The notes under the pieces: model-generated
Database searches by the model: none
Told to the model about the DNA's origin: nothing
What the model saw: the letters and a program-made list of their open reading frames with translations, nothing else
Translations under genes and position numbers: made by a program
Source of the DNA: Salinisphaera sp. UBA6602
Lineage (GTDB): Bacteria; Pseudomonadota; Gammaproteobacteria; Nevskiales; Salinisphaeraceae
Assembly (NCBI GenBank): GCA_002433465.1
Contig: DJIE01000236.1
Coordinates: 10,169 to 20,611 of the forward strand
DNA length: 10,443 nucleotides
Direction: 5' to 3'
In this document: positions 1-9,305 of the stretch, piece by piece
How positions within the stretch are numbered: the stretch's first letter is position 1
Layout of the letters: every line of letters begins with the position of its first letter

Positions 1-1038
1 GGTCAGGCCCTTGGTCGGCAGCAGCCCCATGTTCACGGCGATATTGAGAAAGGCCTGCAAAACCAGCCAGCTCGACATGCCATAGGCCACGAAGCCGGCG
101 AACAGTTGCTCGGCGAGCACCGCACGGCGGGCGATAACGAAGCCGCGCCAGACCACGGTGGCGAACAGACCGATGAGCACCAGCGTGCCGATCAGGCCGA
201 ATTCCTCGGCATAGACGGCAAACAGAAAGTCGGTATGGGTTTCCGGCAGATACAGCAGTTTCTGCACCGAATTGCCCAGGCCGACGCCGGCGATCTCGCC
301 GCGGCCGATGGCGATCAACGACTGGGTGAGCTGAAAACCGCTGGCATAGGGATGCGCCCAGGGATCGGAAAAGCTCAGCAGACGCGCCAGACGATACGGC
401 GACGACAGCACCAGGCCCACCACCGCGGTGCCGGCCAGCGTGCCGAGCACAAGCAGATAGGTCAGCCGTGCGCCGGCCAGAAACAGAATCATTGCGGCCA
501 CGGCGACCATGACCGCGGCCGCACCGAAGTCGGGTTCGATCAGCAGCAGGAAGCTGGCCAGTGCCATGAAGAACATCGGCCGGAACAGCCCGCCCCAGCT
601 GGTGGCGAGCTCGCTCTGGCGGCGTGCGGCATAGCCGGCGACATACAGGATCAGGCAGAACCGCGCCGGCTCAGAAGCCTGCATGGAGAACGGTCCCAGA
701 TCGATCCAGCGGCGAGCGCCGTTGACGGCATGGCCGATACCCGGGATAAGCACGATCACCAGCAGCAGCAGCCCGATACCCAGCAGCGTGAAGGTATTCG
801 CCTGCCACACACGCATCGGCACATGCAGCACGACAAAGCCGGCCACCAGCCCCACCACTGCGAATACGGCCTGACGATAGAAGAAATACATCGGGTCGTC
901 GGTCAGCCGGTCGGCGACCGCCACCGAAGCCGAGCCCACCATGACCAGACCGATGCCGCCGATCAGCGCCAGCGCGACCATAAGCGCCGTATCGGGCTGT
1001 ACCCGCGGCAGTTGAATGCTCTGCAAAGCGCGGATCAT
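1..1038 (-). CDS. ftsW: FtsW, septal peptidoglycan glycosyltransferase (SEDS family), 3' end cut by the window
   Basis: FtsW is the SEDS-family integral membrane enzyme that polymerises lipid II into septal glycan strands together with FtsI. The 346 codons present read through to the left edge without a stop; the family is usually about 380-415 residues, so roughly the last tenth is missing. Visible SEDS signatures are NGARRWIDLGPF at residues 106-117, EPDFG in the middle, and LPETHTDF, whose aspartate at residue 270 aligns with the catalytic Asp of SEDS polymerases. Many hydrophobic segments fit a polytopic membrane protein. The ATG at 1038 overlaps the murD stop as ATGA, and GAGGAG lies 8 bases upstream as a good ribosome binding site. 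One oddity is QASEPA at 120-125, where QPSE or QPAE is usual. RodA is excluded mainly by context (directly after murD). Identity is very secure. Confidence 0.97.
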   Translation of the reverse strand, partial: MIRALQSIQLPRVQPDTALMVALALIGGIGLVMVGSASVAVADRLTDDPMYFFYRQAVFAVVGLVAGFVVLHVPMRVWQANTFTLLGIGLLLLVIVLIPGIGHAVNGARRWIDLGPFSMQASEPARFCLILYVAGYAARRQSELATSWGGLFRPMFFMALASFLLLIEPDFGAAAVMVAVAAMILFLAGARLTYLLVLGTLAGTAVVGLVLSSPYRLARLLSFSDPWAHPYASGFQLTQSLIAIGRGEIAGVGLGNSVQKLLYLPETHTDFLFAVYAEEFGLIGTLVLIGLFATVVWRGFVIARRAVLAEQLFAGFVAYGMSSWLVLQAFLNIAVNMGLLPTKGLT

Positions 1039-2375
1039 GCCGCCAGCTCCTCTACGGCGGCCACGAAGCTCTCGCCGCGATGCACGTAATTGTCGAACTG
1101 ATCGAAGCTCGCACAGCCCGGCGAGAACAGCACCGTATCGCCGCGCTCGGCGCGGTTCGCGGCGGCGCGCACGGCCTGTTGCAACGTATCGACCCGCTCG
1201 ACGGGGACATAGGCTTTGACCGCTGCCGCAATCGTGTCGCGATCCTGGCCAAACACGATCACCACCCGGGCCTTGTCGCCGGCCAGCGGCCCAAGCTCGG
1301 CGAAGTCAGCCCCCTTGGCCTGCCCCCCCGCGAGCAACAGCACCGGTGTATCCATGCCGGCCAGCGAGGCCATCATGGCGCCGGGATTGGTGCCCTTGGA
1401 ATCATTGATCCAGCGCACGCCCTTAATTTCGGCAACGGTTTCGCAGCGATGCGGCAAGCCGGCAAAGCGGGTGAGACCGCGGCGAATCACCGCCTGGTCA
1501 ATGCCCGCGGCCTCGGCCAATGCCCACACCGCCAGCGCGTTGAGCTGGTTGTGGCGTCCGGCCAGGCGTAGTTCTTCGCAGGCCAGCCACGGCTGATCGC
1601 CGCGAGCGAGATAGCGTGCGTCGCCCGTATCGAGCAGGCGATAGTCTGCCTGCGGCGCCGCGCCGAAGCGCAAGACACGGGCCGAACCGGTGGGCATGGC
1701 TGCTACGCGGGCATCGTCCGTATTGGTCACGGCCACTTCGGCCGCGGCGAAAATACGCGCCTTGAGCGCAGCGTAGTGCTCGACCGTGCCATGCCGGTCG
1801 ATATGATCGGCGCTGATGTTGAGCACGGTCGCCGCCCGCGCGGCCAGCCGATGCGTAAGCTCGAGCTGAAAACTCGACAGCTCCAGTACATAGAGTTCGA
1901 TCTCGTCGGCGAGCAGATCCAGCGCCGGCGTGCCGAAATTACCGCCCATGGCGTAGTTCAGGCCCGCGGCCTGCGCGATCTCGCCCACCCAGGCGGTGAC
2001 CGTGGACTTGCCGTTGGACCCGGTAATCGCGACCACCGGCGCATCGACGACCTGGGCGAACCATTCGATATCGCCCACCACACTGAGACCGCGCTCGCGC
2101 GCGGCCTCGATCAGCGGCTCGCGCAGGTCAACCCCGGGCGACACCACGATATGGGTCATGCCTTCGAGCAGCATGGGATCGAGTTCGCCCACGATCAGGC
2201 TGGCCTTGGGGCAATGTTCGAACAGCGCCGGCGCGCCCGGCGGCTCGTCGCGGCTGTCGACCACGCGTACGCGCGCGCCGCAGGCGCTGGCAAAGCGCGC
2301 GGCCGATACGCCGGACACGCCACAGCCAACCACCAGCACGGCGGCATCGGCGAGTTGTTCGCGCAGGCCGCTCAT
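1035..2375 (-). CDS. murD: MurD, UDP-N-acetylmuramoyl-L-alanine--D-glutamate ligase
   Basis: A cytoplasmic ATP-dependent ligase that adds D-glutamate to UDP-MurNAc-L-Ala, the second amino-acid step of the peptidoglycan stem. The product is 446 residues, close to the family length of about 440. An N-terminal Rossmann-like UDP-binding domain contains GCGVSG near residues 17-22. The central ATPase domain has the P-loop GSNGKST with Lys123. Lys205 in YAALKARIF is the likely carbamylated lysine. The C-terminal domain has NDSKGTN at 324-330 and [10 protein letters not shown] at 419-428, both typical of MurD. The ATG at 2375 overlaps the mraY stop by 4 bases (ATGA), and its stop overlaps the ftsW start the same way. 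Only a weak Shine-Dalgarno (GAAG) precedes it, so translation probably depends on coupling to mraY. Confidence 0.98.
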   Translation of the reverse strand: MSGLREQLADAAVLVVGCGVSGVSAARFASACGARVRVVDSRDEPPGAPALFEHCPKASLIVGELDPMLLEGMTHIVVSPGVDLREPLIEAARERGLSVVGDIEWFAQVVDAPVVAITGSNGKSTVTAWVGEIAQAAGLNYAMGGNFGTPALDLLADEIELYVLELSSFQLELTHRLAARAATVLNISADHIDRHGTVEHYAALKARIFAAAEVAVTNTDDARVAAMPTGSARVLRFGAAPQADYRLLDTGDARYLARGDQPWLACEELRLAGRHNQLNALAVWALAEAAGIDQAVIRRGLTRFAGLPHRCETVAEIKGVRWINDSKGTNPGAMMASLAGMDTPVLLLAGGQAKGADFAELGPLAGDKARVVIVFGQDRDTIAAAVKAYVPVERVDTLQQAVRAAANRAERGDTVLFSPGCASFDQFDNYVHRGESFVAAVEELAA

Positions 2376-3454
2376 CGGATCTTCAACGTGGACAAACCAA
2401 TCAGGACCAGCACCAGCGTGACGATCCAGAAGCGCACGATGATTTTGGGCTCGGGCCAGCCCTTGAGTTCGAAATGATGATGTAGCGGCGCCATGCGGAA
2501 CATGCGCTTGCCGGTGAGCTTGAAGGTGGCCACCTGCAGGATGACCGACACCGTCTCGGCCACGAAGATGCCGCCCATGACCACCAGCACCAGCTCCTGG
2601 CGTACGGCCACGGCGACCACGCCAAGAGCCGCGCCCAGCGCGAGCGCGCCCACGTCGCCCATGAACACCTGGGCCGGGTAGGCGTTGAACCATAGAAAGC
2701 CCAGCCCGGCACCGCCGATCGCGGTACAGAAGATCGACAGCTCGCCCACGCCTTCGATATAGGCAAAGCCGAGATAATCGGCAAACTGCACGTTGCCGGC
2801 GACATAGGCGAAGATCGCCAGCGCCGAGGCCACCAGCACGCAGGGCATGATCGCCAGCCCGTCGAGGCCGTCGGTGAGGTTCACCGCGTTGCTCGAGCCC
2901 ACGATCACCAGATAGCTCCACAGGATATAACCGGCGCCCAGCGGCACCGACACATCCTTGAGCATGGGAATGAGCACGCTCGTTTCCGCCGAGCTGGTCG
3001 CGCCCAGATACAGCCACAGCCCGGCGGCAAGACCGACGAGCGTCTGGGCGCTGTATTTGGCCTTGGCCGACAGACCCTTGCTGTTGCCGAACTTGAGCTT
3101 GCGATAGTCGTCGAGAAAACCGATCACCCCGAATGCGGCCGTGACCAGCATCACCAGCCATACCCAGCGGTTGCTCAGGTCGCCCCAGAGCAAGGTGGCC
3201 ACCAAGACCGCGGCGATGATCAGGGTGCCGCCCATGGTGGGCGTACCGGCTTTCACCAGATGGCTCTGCGGGCCGTCATCGCGCACATGCTGGCCGATCT
3301 GATGAAAGGTCAGCTTGCGGATCATCATCGGGCCGAACACGAACGAAAACACCATCGCCGTGAGCACGCCGAGAATCGCGCGCAGGGTGATGAACTGGAA
3401 TACCCGAAAGCCGCTGTGCAACGGCTCAAGCCAGTCGGCAAGGAAAGTCAGCAT
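2372..3454 (-). CDS. mraY: MraY, phospho-N-acetylmuramoyl-pentapeptide transferase
   Basis: A polytopic inner-membrane enzyme that transfers phospho-MurNAc-pentapeptide from UDP to undecaprenyl phosphate, giving lipid I. At 360 residues it has exactly the E. coli MraY length. The three essential aspartates sit at the same positions as in E. coli: Asp115 and Asp116 in FLDDYRK, and Asp267 in [14 protein letters not shown] in the middle and HHHFE near the C-terminus are further family signatures. Hydrophobic segments run through the whole protein, consistent with ten transmembrane helices. The start chosen is the ATG at 3454, giving MLTFLADWL, because it matches the family N-terminus; it overlaps the murF stop by 7 bases (ATGCTGA). 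The frame stays open further upstream to 3613, but that part lies inside murF and does not resemble MraY. Confidence 0.98.
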   Translation of the reverse strand: MLTFLADWLEPLHSGFRVFQFITLRAILGVLTAMVFSFVFGPMMIRKLTFHQIGQHVRDDGPQSHLVKAGTPTMGGTLIIAAVLVATLLWGDLSNRWVWLVMLVTAAFGVIGFLDDYRKLKFGNSKGLSAKAKYSAQTLVGLAAGLWLYLGATSSAETSVLIPMLKDVSVPLGAGYILWSYLVIVGSSNAVNLTDGLDGLAIMPCVLVASALAIFAYVAGNVQFADYLGFAYIEGVGELSIFCTAIGGAGLGFLWFNAYPAQVFMGDVGALALGAALGVVAVAVRQELVLVVMGGIFVAETVSVILQVATFKLTGKRMFRMAPLHHHFELKGWPEPKIIVRFWIVTLVLVLIGLSTLKIR

Positions 3455-4830
3455 GACACCCCCGCCTTGGCAGGCGCCTGCAGGGCAAGCGCGTCGGCCA
3501 CGCGATCCATGCGCGCGCTGCGCGAGCCCTTGATCAGCAGCGTGGTTTCGCTCTGGCGTACCGACAACGCGGTTTCGAGTGCCGCGATCAGCTCGCCGTG
3601 ATTGGAGAACCACTGTGCGCCGGGACCGAAGGCCTCGGCCGTGAGCCGGCTGAGCTCACCCGTGACCCAAAGCCGCTCTATGCCGGATTCGCGGGCGGCC
3701 CGGCCAGCATCGCGGTGGGCCTGTTCGGCCTGCTCGCCAAGCTCGGCCATATCGCCGAGCGCGGCCCAGCGCGCACCGCGCTGCTGGGCCAGCCAGCCCA
3801 GTGCAGCGGCGAGAGAATTGGGATTGGCGTTGTAGCTGTCGTCGATCAGGCGGGCGCCATGGCGGCCGGCGACGATCGCCAGGCGGCCGCCGACACCCTT
3901 CATTGCCCCCAGTGCGCGAGCGATGAGGTCGGCGTCCAGCTCAATGGCGCAGGCTGCGGCCGCCGCGGCCAGCGCGTTGCTGATGTTGTGCGCGCCCGCC
4001 AGCGGCAGTACGACATCGGCCGCGCCCGTCGGCGTATGCAGCGTGAAACGGCTGTGATCGGCGCCCAGTTCGATATCGCTGGCGAACACATCGGCTTCGG
4101 CCCGTGCGTGACGGGCAAAGACCAGCCGCCGACGCGCCCCGGCCAGCTCTTGCCAGAGCGGCGCGAAATCGTCGTCGCCGTTGATTACGGCAATGCCGTC
4201 GGCGTCGAGGCCGGCGAACATTTCGCCCTTGGCCCGGGCCACGCCTTCGCGACTGCCGAAGCCTTCGATATGGGCCATGCCGGCATTGGTGACCACGCCC
4301 ACCTGCGGACGGGCCAGCTCGGCGAGCATGGCGATCTCGCCGGCATGCGAAGCGCCCATTTCGACAACCGCACGCTTGACGCTGTCGTTGAGCCGCATGA
4401 GCGTGATCGGCACGCCGAGGTGGTTATTCAGGTTGCCCTCGGTGGCGAGTACCGAGCCGGCTTCGGCCAGAATGGCGGCCAGCATCTGCTTGACCGTGGT
4501 CTTGCCGTTGCTGCCGGTCACACCGATCACGGTGCCGTCGAACGCCCGCCGCGAGGCCGCACCGGCCTGCTGCAACGCCTGTTCCACGTCGGCAACCACC
4601 AGCTGCGGCAGCGGCGAATCCACGACGTGTGCCACCACTGCGGCGGCCGCGCCCAGGCTCGCCGCCCGGCCGACGAAGTCGTGCCCGTCGACGCGCGCGC
4701 CCGGCAAGGCAAAGAACAGCGCGTTGCGCTCGAGCCGACGCGTATCGATGCTTGCGCCCGCATAGTCGGCGTCGCGGCCGTGCAGGCTTGCGTTCAACGT
4801 GTGTGCCAGTTCCGACAGGCGACCGTTCAT
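3448..4830 (-). CDS. murF: MurF, UDP-N-acetylmuramoyl-tripeptide--D-alanyl-D-alanine ligase
   Basis: A cytoplasmic ATP-dependent ligase that adds the D-Ala-D-Ala dipeptide to UDP-MurNAc-tripeptide and so completes the UDP-MurNAc-pentapeptide. The product is 460 residues, against about 452 in E. coli. The N-terminal substrate domain covers roughly 1-95. The central ATPase domain carries the P-loop [10 protein letters not shown] with Lys110, followed by [10 protein letters not shown], a MurF hallmark. The C-terminal domain begins around the DDSYNANP motif at 330-337, also diagnostic of MurF. The ATG at 4830 overlaps the murE stop as ATGA and has GGAGG 4 bases upstream. The frame remains open upstream to 5943, antisense-like and out of frame with murE; this is a GC-rich shadow and not a fusion. 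MraY uses the pentapeptide product made here, and mraY is the next gene. Confidence 0.98.
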   Translation of the reverse strand: MNGRLSELAHTLNASLHGRDADYAGASIDTRRLERNALFFALPGARVDGHDFVGRAASLGAAAAVVAHVVDSPLPQLVVADVEQALQQAGAASRRAFDGTVIGVTGSNGKTTVKQMLAAILAEAGSVLATEGNLNNHLGVPITLMRLNDSVKRAVVEMGASHAGEIAMLAELARPQVGVVTNAGMAHIEGFGSREGVARAKGEMFAGLDADGIAVINGDDDFAPLWQELAGARRRLVFARHARAEADVFASDIELGADHSRFTLHTPTGAADVVLPLAGAHNISNALAAAAAACAIELDADLIARALGAMKGVGGRLAIVAGRHGARLIDDSYNANPNSLAAALGWLAQQRGARWAALGDMAELGEQAEQAHRDAGRAARESGIERLWVTGELSRLTAEAFGPGAQWFSNHGELIAALETALSVRQSETTLLIKGSRSARMDRVADALALQAPAKAGVSC

Positions 4831-6317
4831 AGCGCCTCCAGCGCGTCGTGGGCGGCCAGACGATCGTCGAAGATCCGTCGCGTGGCGCCGATCTGCTGGG
4901 TGGTTTCGTGACCCTTGCCGGCAATCAAGACCACGTCGCCCGGCCGGGCGGCATGGATGGCGTCCGCAATCGCGGCGGCGCGGTCGTGTTCGATCGTCAC
5001 CGGGGTATCGCCCTGCATGCCGGCGCTGATCGCGGCCACGATCGCCGCCGGCGATTCGCTGCGCGGATTGTCGTCGGTGAGCCATACCGCATCGGCGGCC
5101 TCGGCGGCCGCGCCCATGAGCGGGCGCTTGCCGGCATCGCGGTCGCCGCCGCAGCCGAATACACACAGCACGCGTGCGGCCGCATGCTCGCGCACCGCGG
5201 CAATCGCATGGGCGAGCGCCCCCGGGGTATGGGCATAGTCGACCACCACCATGGGCTGGTCGTCGCGGGTATCCACCCGCTGCATGCGCCCGGGCACGGT
5301 GGTCAGCTGGGCGAGCACCGCCGTCGCCGCGTCGAAATCGACGCCGCGCGCCAGCAGCACGGCCAGCACCGCGGCCAGATTCATGGCGTTGAAACGTCCC
5401 ACCAGCACGCTGTCGATAACGGCGCGCCCCCAGCTTGTATCCAGGGTCAGCGACAGGCCGTCCACGCGGGTGGCAACAGACTCGATACGCACGTAGTTGT
5501 CGGCCAGGGCGGCCATATCGCCGCAGCCGTAAGCAATCGGCGTGACGTCGGCGGCCAGCGCAGCCAGCCACTCGCGGCCGTAGGCGTCGTCGCCGTTGAG
5601 CACCGCGCTGCTCAGCCCATCGAAAGCGAACAGCCGCTGCTTGGCCGCGGCGTAGGCTTCGAGGCTCGCGTGATAATCCAGATGGTCGCGGCCGAGCTGG
5701 GTGAGGACCGCCACGTCGAACGCCACGCCGTCGACGCGATGCTGATCGAGCGCATGCGAGGACACCTCGAAGGCTACCGCGCTGGCATCGGCGGCGGCCA
5801 GTCGGGCCAGCCAGTCCTGAACGGCCACCGGGTCGGGCGTGGTATGCGTGGCCTCGGCCAGATCGTCGGCAAAACCGAAGCCCAGCGTGCCGATATAGCC
5901 GCAGCGCGCGCCGAGAAGCTCGAGCGCCTGCGACAGCAGCCATGCACAGGATGTCTTGCCGTCGGTGCCGGTCACCCCGGCCACGAACAGCTTCTGCGAC
6001 GGCTCGTCATAGAAACGCCCGGCGATCCGACTCGCGCGGCTGGCAAGGGCCTCGACGCGTACGCTCGGCACATTCAACATGGGCGGTTGCGCGTCGTCCC
6101 AGGCCACCGCGACCGCGCCTGCGGCAACGGCGGCATCGACGTGATCGAGCCCATGGCTTTGCGTTCCGCGATAGGCCAGAAATAGCGAGCCGGGCTGCAC
6201 CCGGCGGCTGTCGATCGCCACCCCGGCGATATCCACGCCCGGAACGTCACAGGCCAGCCCGTCGAGGAGGCTGGCCAGGGGCCGTGCTTTAGTGCTTACC
6301 GGTGCCAGCCCGTTCAT
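4827..6317 (-). CDS. murE: MurE, UDP-N-acetylmuramoyl-L-alanyl-D-glutamate--2,6-diaminopimelate ligase
   Basis: A cytoplasmic ATP-dependent ligase that adds the third stem residue to UDP-MurNAc-L-Ala-D-Glu. The product is 496 residues, as in E. coli (about 495). The N-terminal domain has AIDSRRVQPGSLF near 34-46. The ATPase P-loop is GVTGTDGKTS with Lys121. Lys226 in YAAAKQRLF is the likely carbamylated lysine. DNPR at 416-419 is the motif that recognises meso-diaminopimelate, so meso-DAP and not lysine is the expected substrate, as in other Gram-negative bacteria. KGHE is present near the C-terminus. The P-loop has Asp119 where Asn is more common. The ATG at 6317 overlaps the ftsI stop as ATGA and has GGAG 7 bases upstream. 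Confidence 0.98.
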   Translation of the reverse strand: MNGLAPVSTKARPLASLLDGLACDVPGVDIAGVAIDSRRVQPGSLFLAYRGTQSHGLDHVDAAVAAGAVAVAWDDAQPPMLNVPSVRVEALASRASRIAGRFYDEPSQKLFVAGVTGTDGKTSCAWLLSQALELLGARCGYIGTLGFGFADDLAEATHTTPDPVAVQDWLARLAAADASAVAFEVSSHALDQHRVDGVAFDVAVLTQLGRDHLDYHASLEAYAAAKQRLFAFDGLSSAVLNGDDAYGREWLAALAADVTPIAYGCGDMAALADNYVRIESVATRVDGLSLTLDTSWGRAVIDSVLVGRFNAMNLAAVLAVLLARGVDFDAATAVLAQLTTVPGRMQRVDTRDDQPMVVVDYAHTPGALAHAIAAVREHAAARVLCVFGCGGDRDAGKRPLMGAAAEAADAVWLTDDNPRSESPAAIVAAISAGMQGDTPVTIEHDRAAAIADAIHAARPGDVVLIAGKGHETTQQIGATRRIFDDRLAAHDALEAL

Positions 6318-8074
6318 GTGCCGGCTCCGTTGGATCGTGTTTCCGCCGAGGCGGTCAATACGCCCGGGTCGTCCGGCGGCACCCGGAGCAGGCGCAGCGC
6401 ATCGCGCATGACGGCCGCAAACACGGGCGCGGCAACGGCGCCGCCGTAATAGGCATCCTTCTTCGGCTCGTCGAGCATGACCAGCGTCACCAGCGCCGGC
6501 TTTTCGGCCGGCGCCATGCCCACGAACAGGGCCTGATGACGGTCGGCGTTATAGCCGCCGGTACCGGCCTTGCGCGCCGTACCGGTCTTGCCGGCCACGC
6601 GGTAGCCGGGAATTGCCGCCTTCGTGGCCGTGCCGGCCGGGCTGATCACGCCCTCCAGAAGGTGGCGCATCGTGCGCGCGGTTTTGGCCTTGAGCACGCG
6701 CTTGGGCGGGGCATGCATGTCGGCGCCCTCGCCTTCGATCAGGCGCAGGCTGCGCAACATGCCGTCGTCGGCGATGGCGCCATAGGCACGGATGAGCTGA
6801 AAGGCGGTCACGGCCAGGCCATAGCCATAGGAGGCCGTGGCCGTTTCGACGTTATTCCACTCGTAGAAATCCTTGAGCACGCCGAACCGCTCGCCGGGAA
6901 AGCCGCTACCGGTGACATCGCCGAAGCCGAAGTCGTTATAGGCACGCCAGACGCCTTCCGCGCCCATCTTCAGGCCCACATGCGCAGCGCCCACGTTGCT
7001 GGATTTCTGCAGGATCTTGGCGAAATCGACGTCGCCGTAGTTGCGAAAGTCCTTGACCGTGAGCCGGCCGACCATGAACCAGCCCTTGGTATGAATCACG
7101 TCGTCGGTGTCGAACAAACCACTATCCAGCGCCTTGGCCAGCAGCAGCGGTTTGACCGTTGAACCGGGCTCCATGACGTCGGTGGCTGCGCGCGCACGCA
7201 CGCCGGACGGATCGATGGAGTCGCGATCGTTGGGGTTGAAGCTCGGATAGGAAGCAACCGCGCGCAGCTCGCCGGTGGTGGGGTCGAGCATGACCACCAT
7301 ACCGCCCTTCGCATCGTTCTTGACCACGGCCGCCTTGATATGGCGGTAGGCCATGTACTGCATGCGCGAATCGATGGTCAGACGCAGGTCATGACCCGCC
7401 TGAGGCGGCTGGAATTCGGCCAGATCCTCGACCACACGGCCGACCCGGTCCTTGACCACGCGCCGACTGCCCGGCTCACCGTGCAGATAATCGTCGCGGT
7501 TGAGCTCGAGGCCTTCCTGACCGCGGCCGTCGATATTGGTCATGCCCACGATCTGGGCGGCAGCCTCGCCGGCCGGGTAGTAGCGCTTGTACTCGCGCTG
7601 CAGGAACACGCCCGGTGCGTCGACTGCCATTACCGCACGTGCATCGGTCGGTGCGAGCTGGCGACGCAGGTACAAGAACTGACGCCCTTTGTAGCTTTCC
7701 AGACGGCTGCGCAGCTCGGAAACCGGAATATTCAACTCATGCGCGAGCGGCGCGATCTTGTCCGGCGCCTCGAGCACGGCGCCGGGCACCGCCCAGACGG
7801 ATTCGGTCGGCGCCGAAAGCGCCAGCGGCTCGCCGTTGCGATCCTTGATCACGCCGCGACCGGCCGGCACAGAGACGCTGCGCAGATGACGCTTGTCGCC
7901 TTCCTTGGTCAGGAACGCCTGATCGAGCACCTGCAAATCGAACGCCCGACCGGCCAGCACAACGGCAAAGCCCACGAACAATGTCAGCACAAACCAGCCG
8001 CGCCAGCCCGGAGGCGGCGGCGTCTGGTTGCGTTTGGGTCGCTGGCTGTTGCGTTGATGGTCGTGCCGGCTCAT
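6314..8074 (-). CDS. ftsI: FtsI (PBP3), septal peptidoglycan D,D-transpeptidase
   Basis: A class B penicillin-binding protein that cross-links septal peptidoglycan in the periplasm and works as a pair with FtsW. The product is 586 residues, against 588 for E. coli FtsI. A short basic, proline-containing cytoplasmic tail (about 1-25) precedes one transmembrane helix at about 26-42, with no lipobox. A pedestal or dimerisation domain follows to about residue 220, including the RGVIKDRNGEPLA segment. The transpeptidase domain carries all three penicillin-binding motifs: STVK with catalytic Ser305 and Lys308, SSN at 358-360, and KTGT starting at Lys496. The ATG at 8074 overlaps the ftsL stop as ATGA and has GGAG 8 bases upstream. 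A PBP2 (mrdA) assignment is ruled out by the neighbours and by the motif spacing. Confidence 0.98.
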   Translation of the reverse strand: MSRHDHQRNSQRPKRNQTPPPPGWRGWFVLTLFVGFAVVLAGRAFDLQVLDQAFLTKEGDKRHLRSVSVPAGRGVIKDRNGEPLALSAPTESVWAVPGAVLEAPDKIAPLAHELNIPVSELRSRLESYKGRQFLYLRRQLAPTDARAVMAVDAPGVFLQREYKRYYPAGEAAAQIVGMTNIDGRGQEGLELNRDDYLHGEPGSRRVVKDRVGRVVEDLAEFQPPQAGHDLRLTIDSRMQYMAYRHIKAAVVKNDAKGGMVVMLDPTTGELRAVASYPSFNPNDRDSIDPSGVRARAATDVMEPGSTVKPLLLAKALDSGLFDTDDVIHTKGWFMVGRLTVKDFRNYGDVDFAKILQKSSNVGAAHVGLKMGAEGVWRAYNDFGFGDVTGSGFPGERFGVLKDFYEWNNVETATASYGYGLAVTAFQLIRAYGAIADDGMLRSLRLIEGEGADMHAPPKRVLKAKTARTMRHLLEGVISPAGTATKAAIPGYRVAGKTGTARKAGTGGYNADRHQALFVGMAPAEKPALVTLVMLDEPKKDAYYGGAVAAPVFAAVMRDALRLLRVPPDDPGVLTASAETRSNGAGT

Positions 8075-8340
8075 CGCTGCGACTCCAGCACCACGTATTG
8101 ACGCGGCTGCACCATGCCCAGCTCGCGACGGGCCACCTGGGCCACGCGATCAGGGTTCGCCCAGGCGCTCTCTTCAAGCTGCAGCTGGGCCCATTCGGTG
8201 GAGAGCTTGTCGCGCTCGACGCGTTCGACCTGCAGCTGGTGCGCCATTTCACGCGTTTTGTGCTTGGCCTGCACGACGGCCACCGCGCTCACCAGAATGG
8301 TCAGCGACAGGCCGATGATGGTAAGCACGGGCCGACTCAT
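8071..8340 (-). CDS. ftsL: FtsL, bitopic cell division protein
   Basis: FtsL forms the FtsQLB complex, which links early and late divisome proteins and activates FtsWI. The product is only 89 residues, short beside the 121 of E. coli FtsL but near the size of FtsL in other gammaproteobacteria. The difference is mostly the cytoplasmic tail: here about three residues come before the transmembrane helix at about 4-24. A predicted periplasmic coiled coil follows at about 28-60, rich in charged residues with spaced Leu, Val and Trp. The ending NPDRVAQVARRELGM resembles the conserved FtsL C-terminal region. Sequence conservation in this family is low, so position between rsmH and ftsI is part of the evidence. 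The ATG overlaps the rsmH stop as ATGA. Confidence 0.95.
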   Translation of the reverse strand: MSRPVLTIIGLSLTILVSAVAVVQAKHKTREMAHQLQVERVERDKLSTEWAQLQLEESAWANPDRVAQVARRELGMVQPRQYVVLESQR

Positions 8341-9305
8341 GTCGTCACCTTCGCTGCCGCGGTACGTTCGGCCACCCGCAGGATGGCGCTACGCGCACGG
8401 GCGTTAACGGCAAGCTCGGCCGCGTTAGCGCGTACCGGCTTGCCGATTTCGCTCAAGGCCGGTTCGACGACCGGCGCCATCGGCACCGGCGGCGGGGCCG
8501 GACGTGCCTGGGCGCGAATGAAGCGCTTGACCCGACGGTCTTCGAGCGAATGAAAGCTGATTACGGCGAGCCGCCCGCCCGGCGCCAGCACGTCGAAGGC
8601 GCTCTCGAGCCCGCGATCGAGCGCACCGATCTCATCGTTGATATACATGCGAAACGCCTGAAAAGTGCGGGTCGCCGGATGTATGCGCTTGCCGGCCGCT
8701 ACCCGGGCCGGGATCGCCCCGGCCACGATCGCGGCGAGACGCCCGGTGTCCTGAATCGGCCCGGCTGCGCGCGCATCGACGATCGCCCCCGCGATACGAC
8801 CCGCCATGGGCTCTTCGCCGTAGCGCTTGATTACGGCCGCAATTTCGCCGTGGCTTGCGGCATGCAGCCACGTCGACAGCGGCTGCCCGGCGTCGGGATT
8901 CATGCGCATATCCAGCGGGCCGGCATGACGAAACGAGAAGCCGCGCTCGGCGACATCGAACTGGGGTGACGACACGCCCAGGTCGAACAACACACCGTCA
9001 ACGCGCCCGGCGAGGCCGAGTGCGGCGATACGCTCACCCAGCTCGGCAAAGGAGCTGCGTACAAAGCTGAACCGGGCATCGCCCTCGACCAGCGGCCGGG
9101 CATGCGCCTCGGCGTCCGGATCCTGATCGAATGCAATCAGCCGACCCTTCTCGCCCAGCTGGGCCAACACGCCCCGACTATGACCGCCGCGGCCGAACGT
9201 GGCATCCACGTACACGCCGTGCGCACGCACGCCAAGCCCGGTCAGGGCGGCGTCGAGCAACACCGGTTGATGTTCGGCCTGCGGCATGTGAGCAGCGGTC
9301 CTCAT
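8337..9305 (-). CDS. rsmH: RsmH (MraW), 16S rRNA (cytosine-1402-N4)-methyltransferase
   Basis: A SAM-dependent methyltransferase that modifies the N4 of C1402 in the P site of 16S rRNA. The product is 322 residues from this ATG. Family motifs are the SAM-binding DATFGRGGHS at 34-43, FDQDPDA at 59-65, VLFDLGVSSPQFD at 105-117, GKRIHPATRTFQAFR at 205-219 and ISFHSLEDRRVKRFI at 249-263. The start is uncertain. The ATG at 9305 has no clear Shine-Dalgarno. An in-frame ATG at 9287 (residue 7) gives MPQAEHQPVLL, aligns better with the E. coli start and gives 316 residues (E. coli has 313), but its GAGG is a rather distant 12 bases upstream. mraZ ends 34 bases before the ATG at 9305; this is the only gap between coding genes in the cluster. 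Confidence 0.97.
   Translation of the reverse strand: MRTAAHMPQAEHQPVLLDAALTGLGVRAHGVYVDATFGRGGHSRGVLAQLGEKGRLIAFDQDPDAEAHARPLVEGDARFSFVRSSFAELGERIAALGLAGRVDGVLFDLGVSSPQFDVAERGFSFRHAGPLDMRMNPDAGQPLSTWLHAASHGEIAAVIKRYGEEPMAGRIAGAIVDARAAGPIQDTGRLAAIVAGAIPARVAAGKRIHPATRTFQAFRMYINDEIGALDRGLESAFDVLAPGGRLAVISFHSLEDRRVKRFIRAQARPAPPPVPMAPVVEPALSEIGKPVRANAAELAVNARARSAILRVAERTAAAKVTT

Noticed and set aside
106..1089. Plus-strand open frame of 327 codons antisense to ftsW
   Set aside because: The His/Gln/Arg-rich composition is that of the complement of a hydrophobic membrane protein gene; no domain is recognisable.
1035..3161. Apparent 708-residue extended MurD
   Set aside because: The extra N-terminal part is an out-of-frame reading of mraY; the real MurD starts at 2375 with the family N-terminus and an ATGA overlap.
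3448..5943. Apparent MurE-MurF type fusion, because the murF frame stays open far upstream
   Set aside because: The upstream part is an out-of-frame reading of murE with Arg/Gly/Ala-rich low-quality sequence; murE itself is intact in its own frame and murF has a good start at 4830.
3598..6185. Long plus-strand open frames antisense to murF and murE (437 and 445 codons)
   Set aside because: They lie exactly opposite well-recognised genes, are rich in Arg, His, Gly and Ala as expected of GC-rich shadow frames, and show no family motifs.
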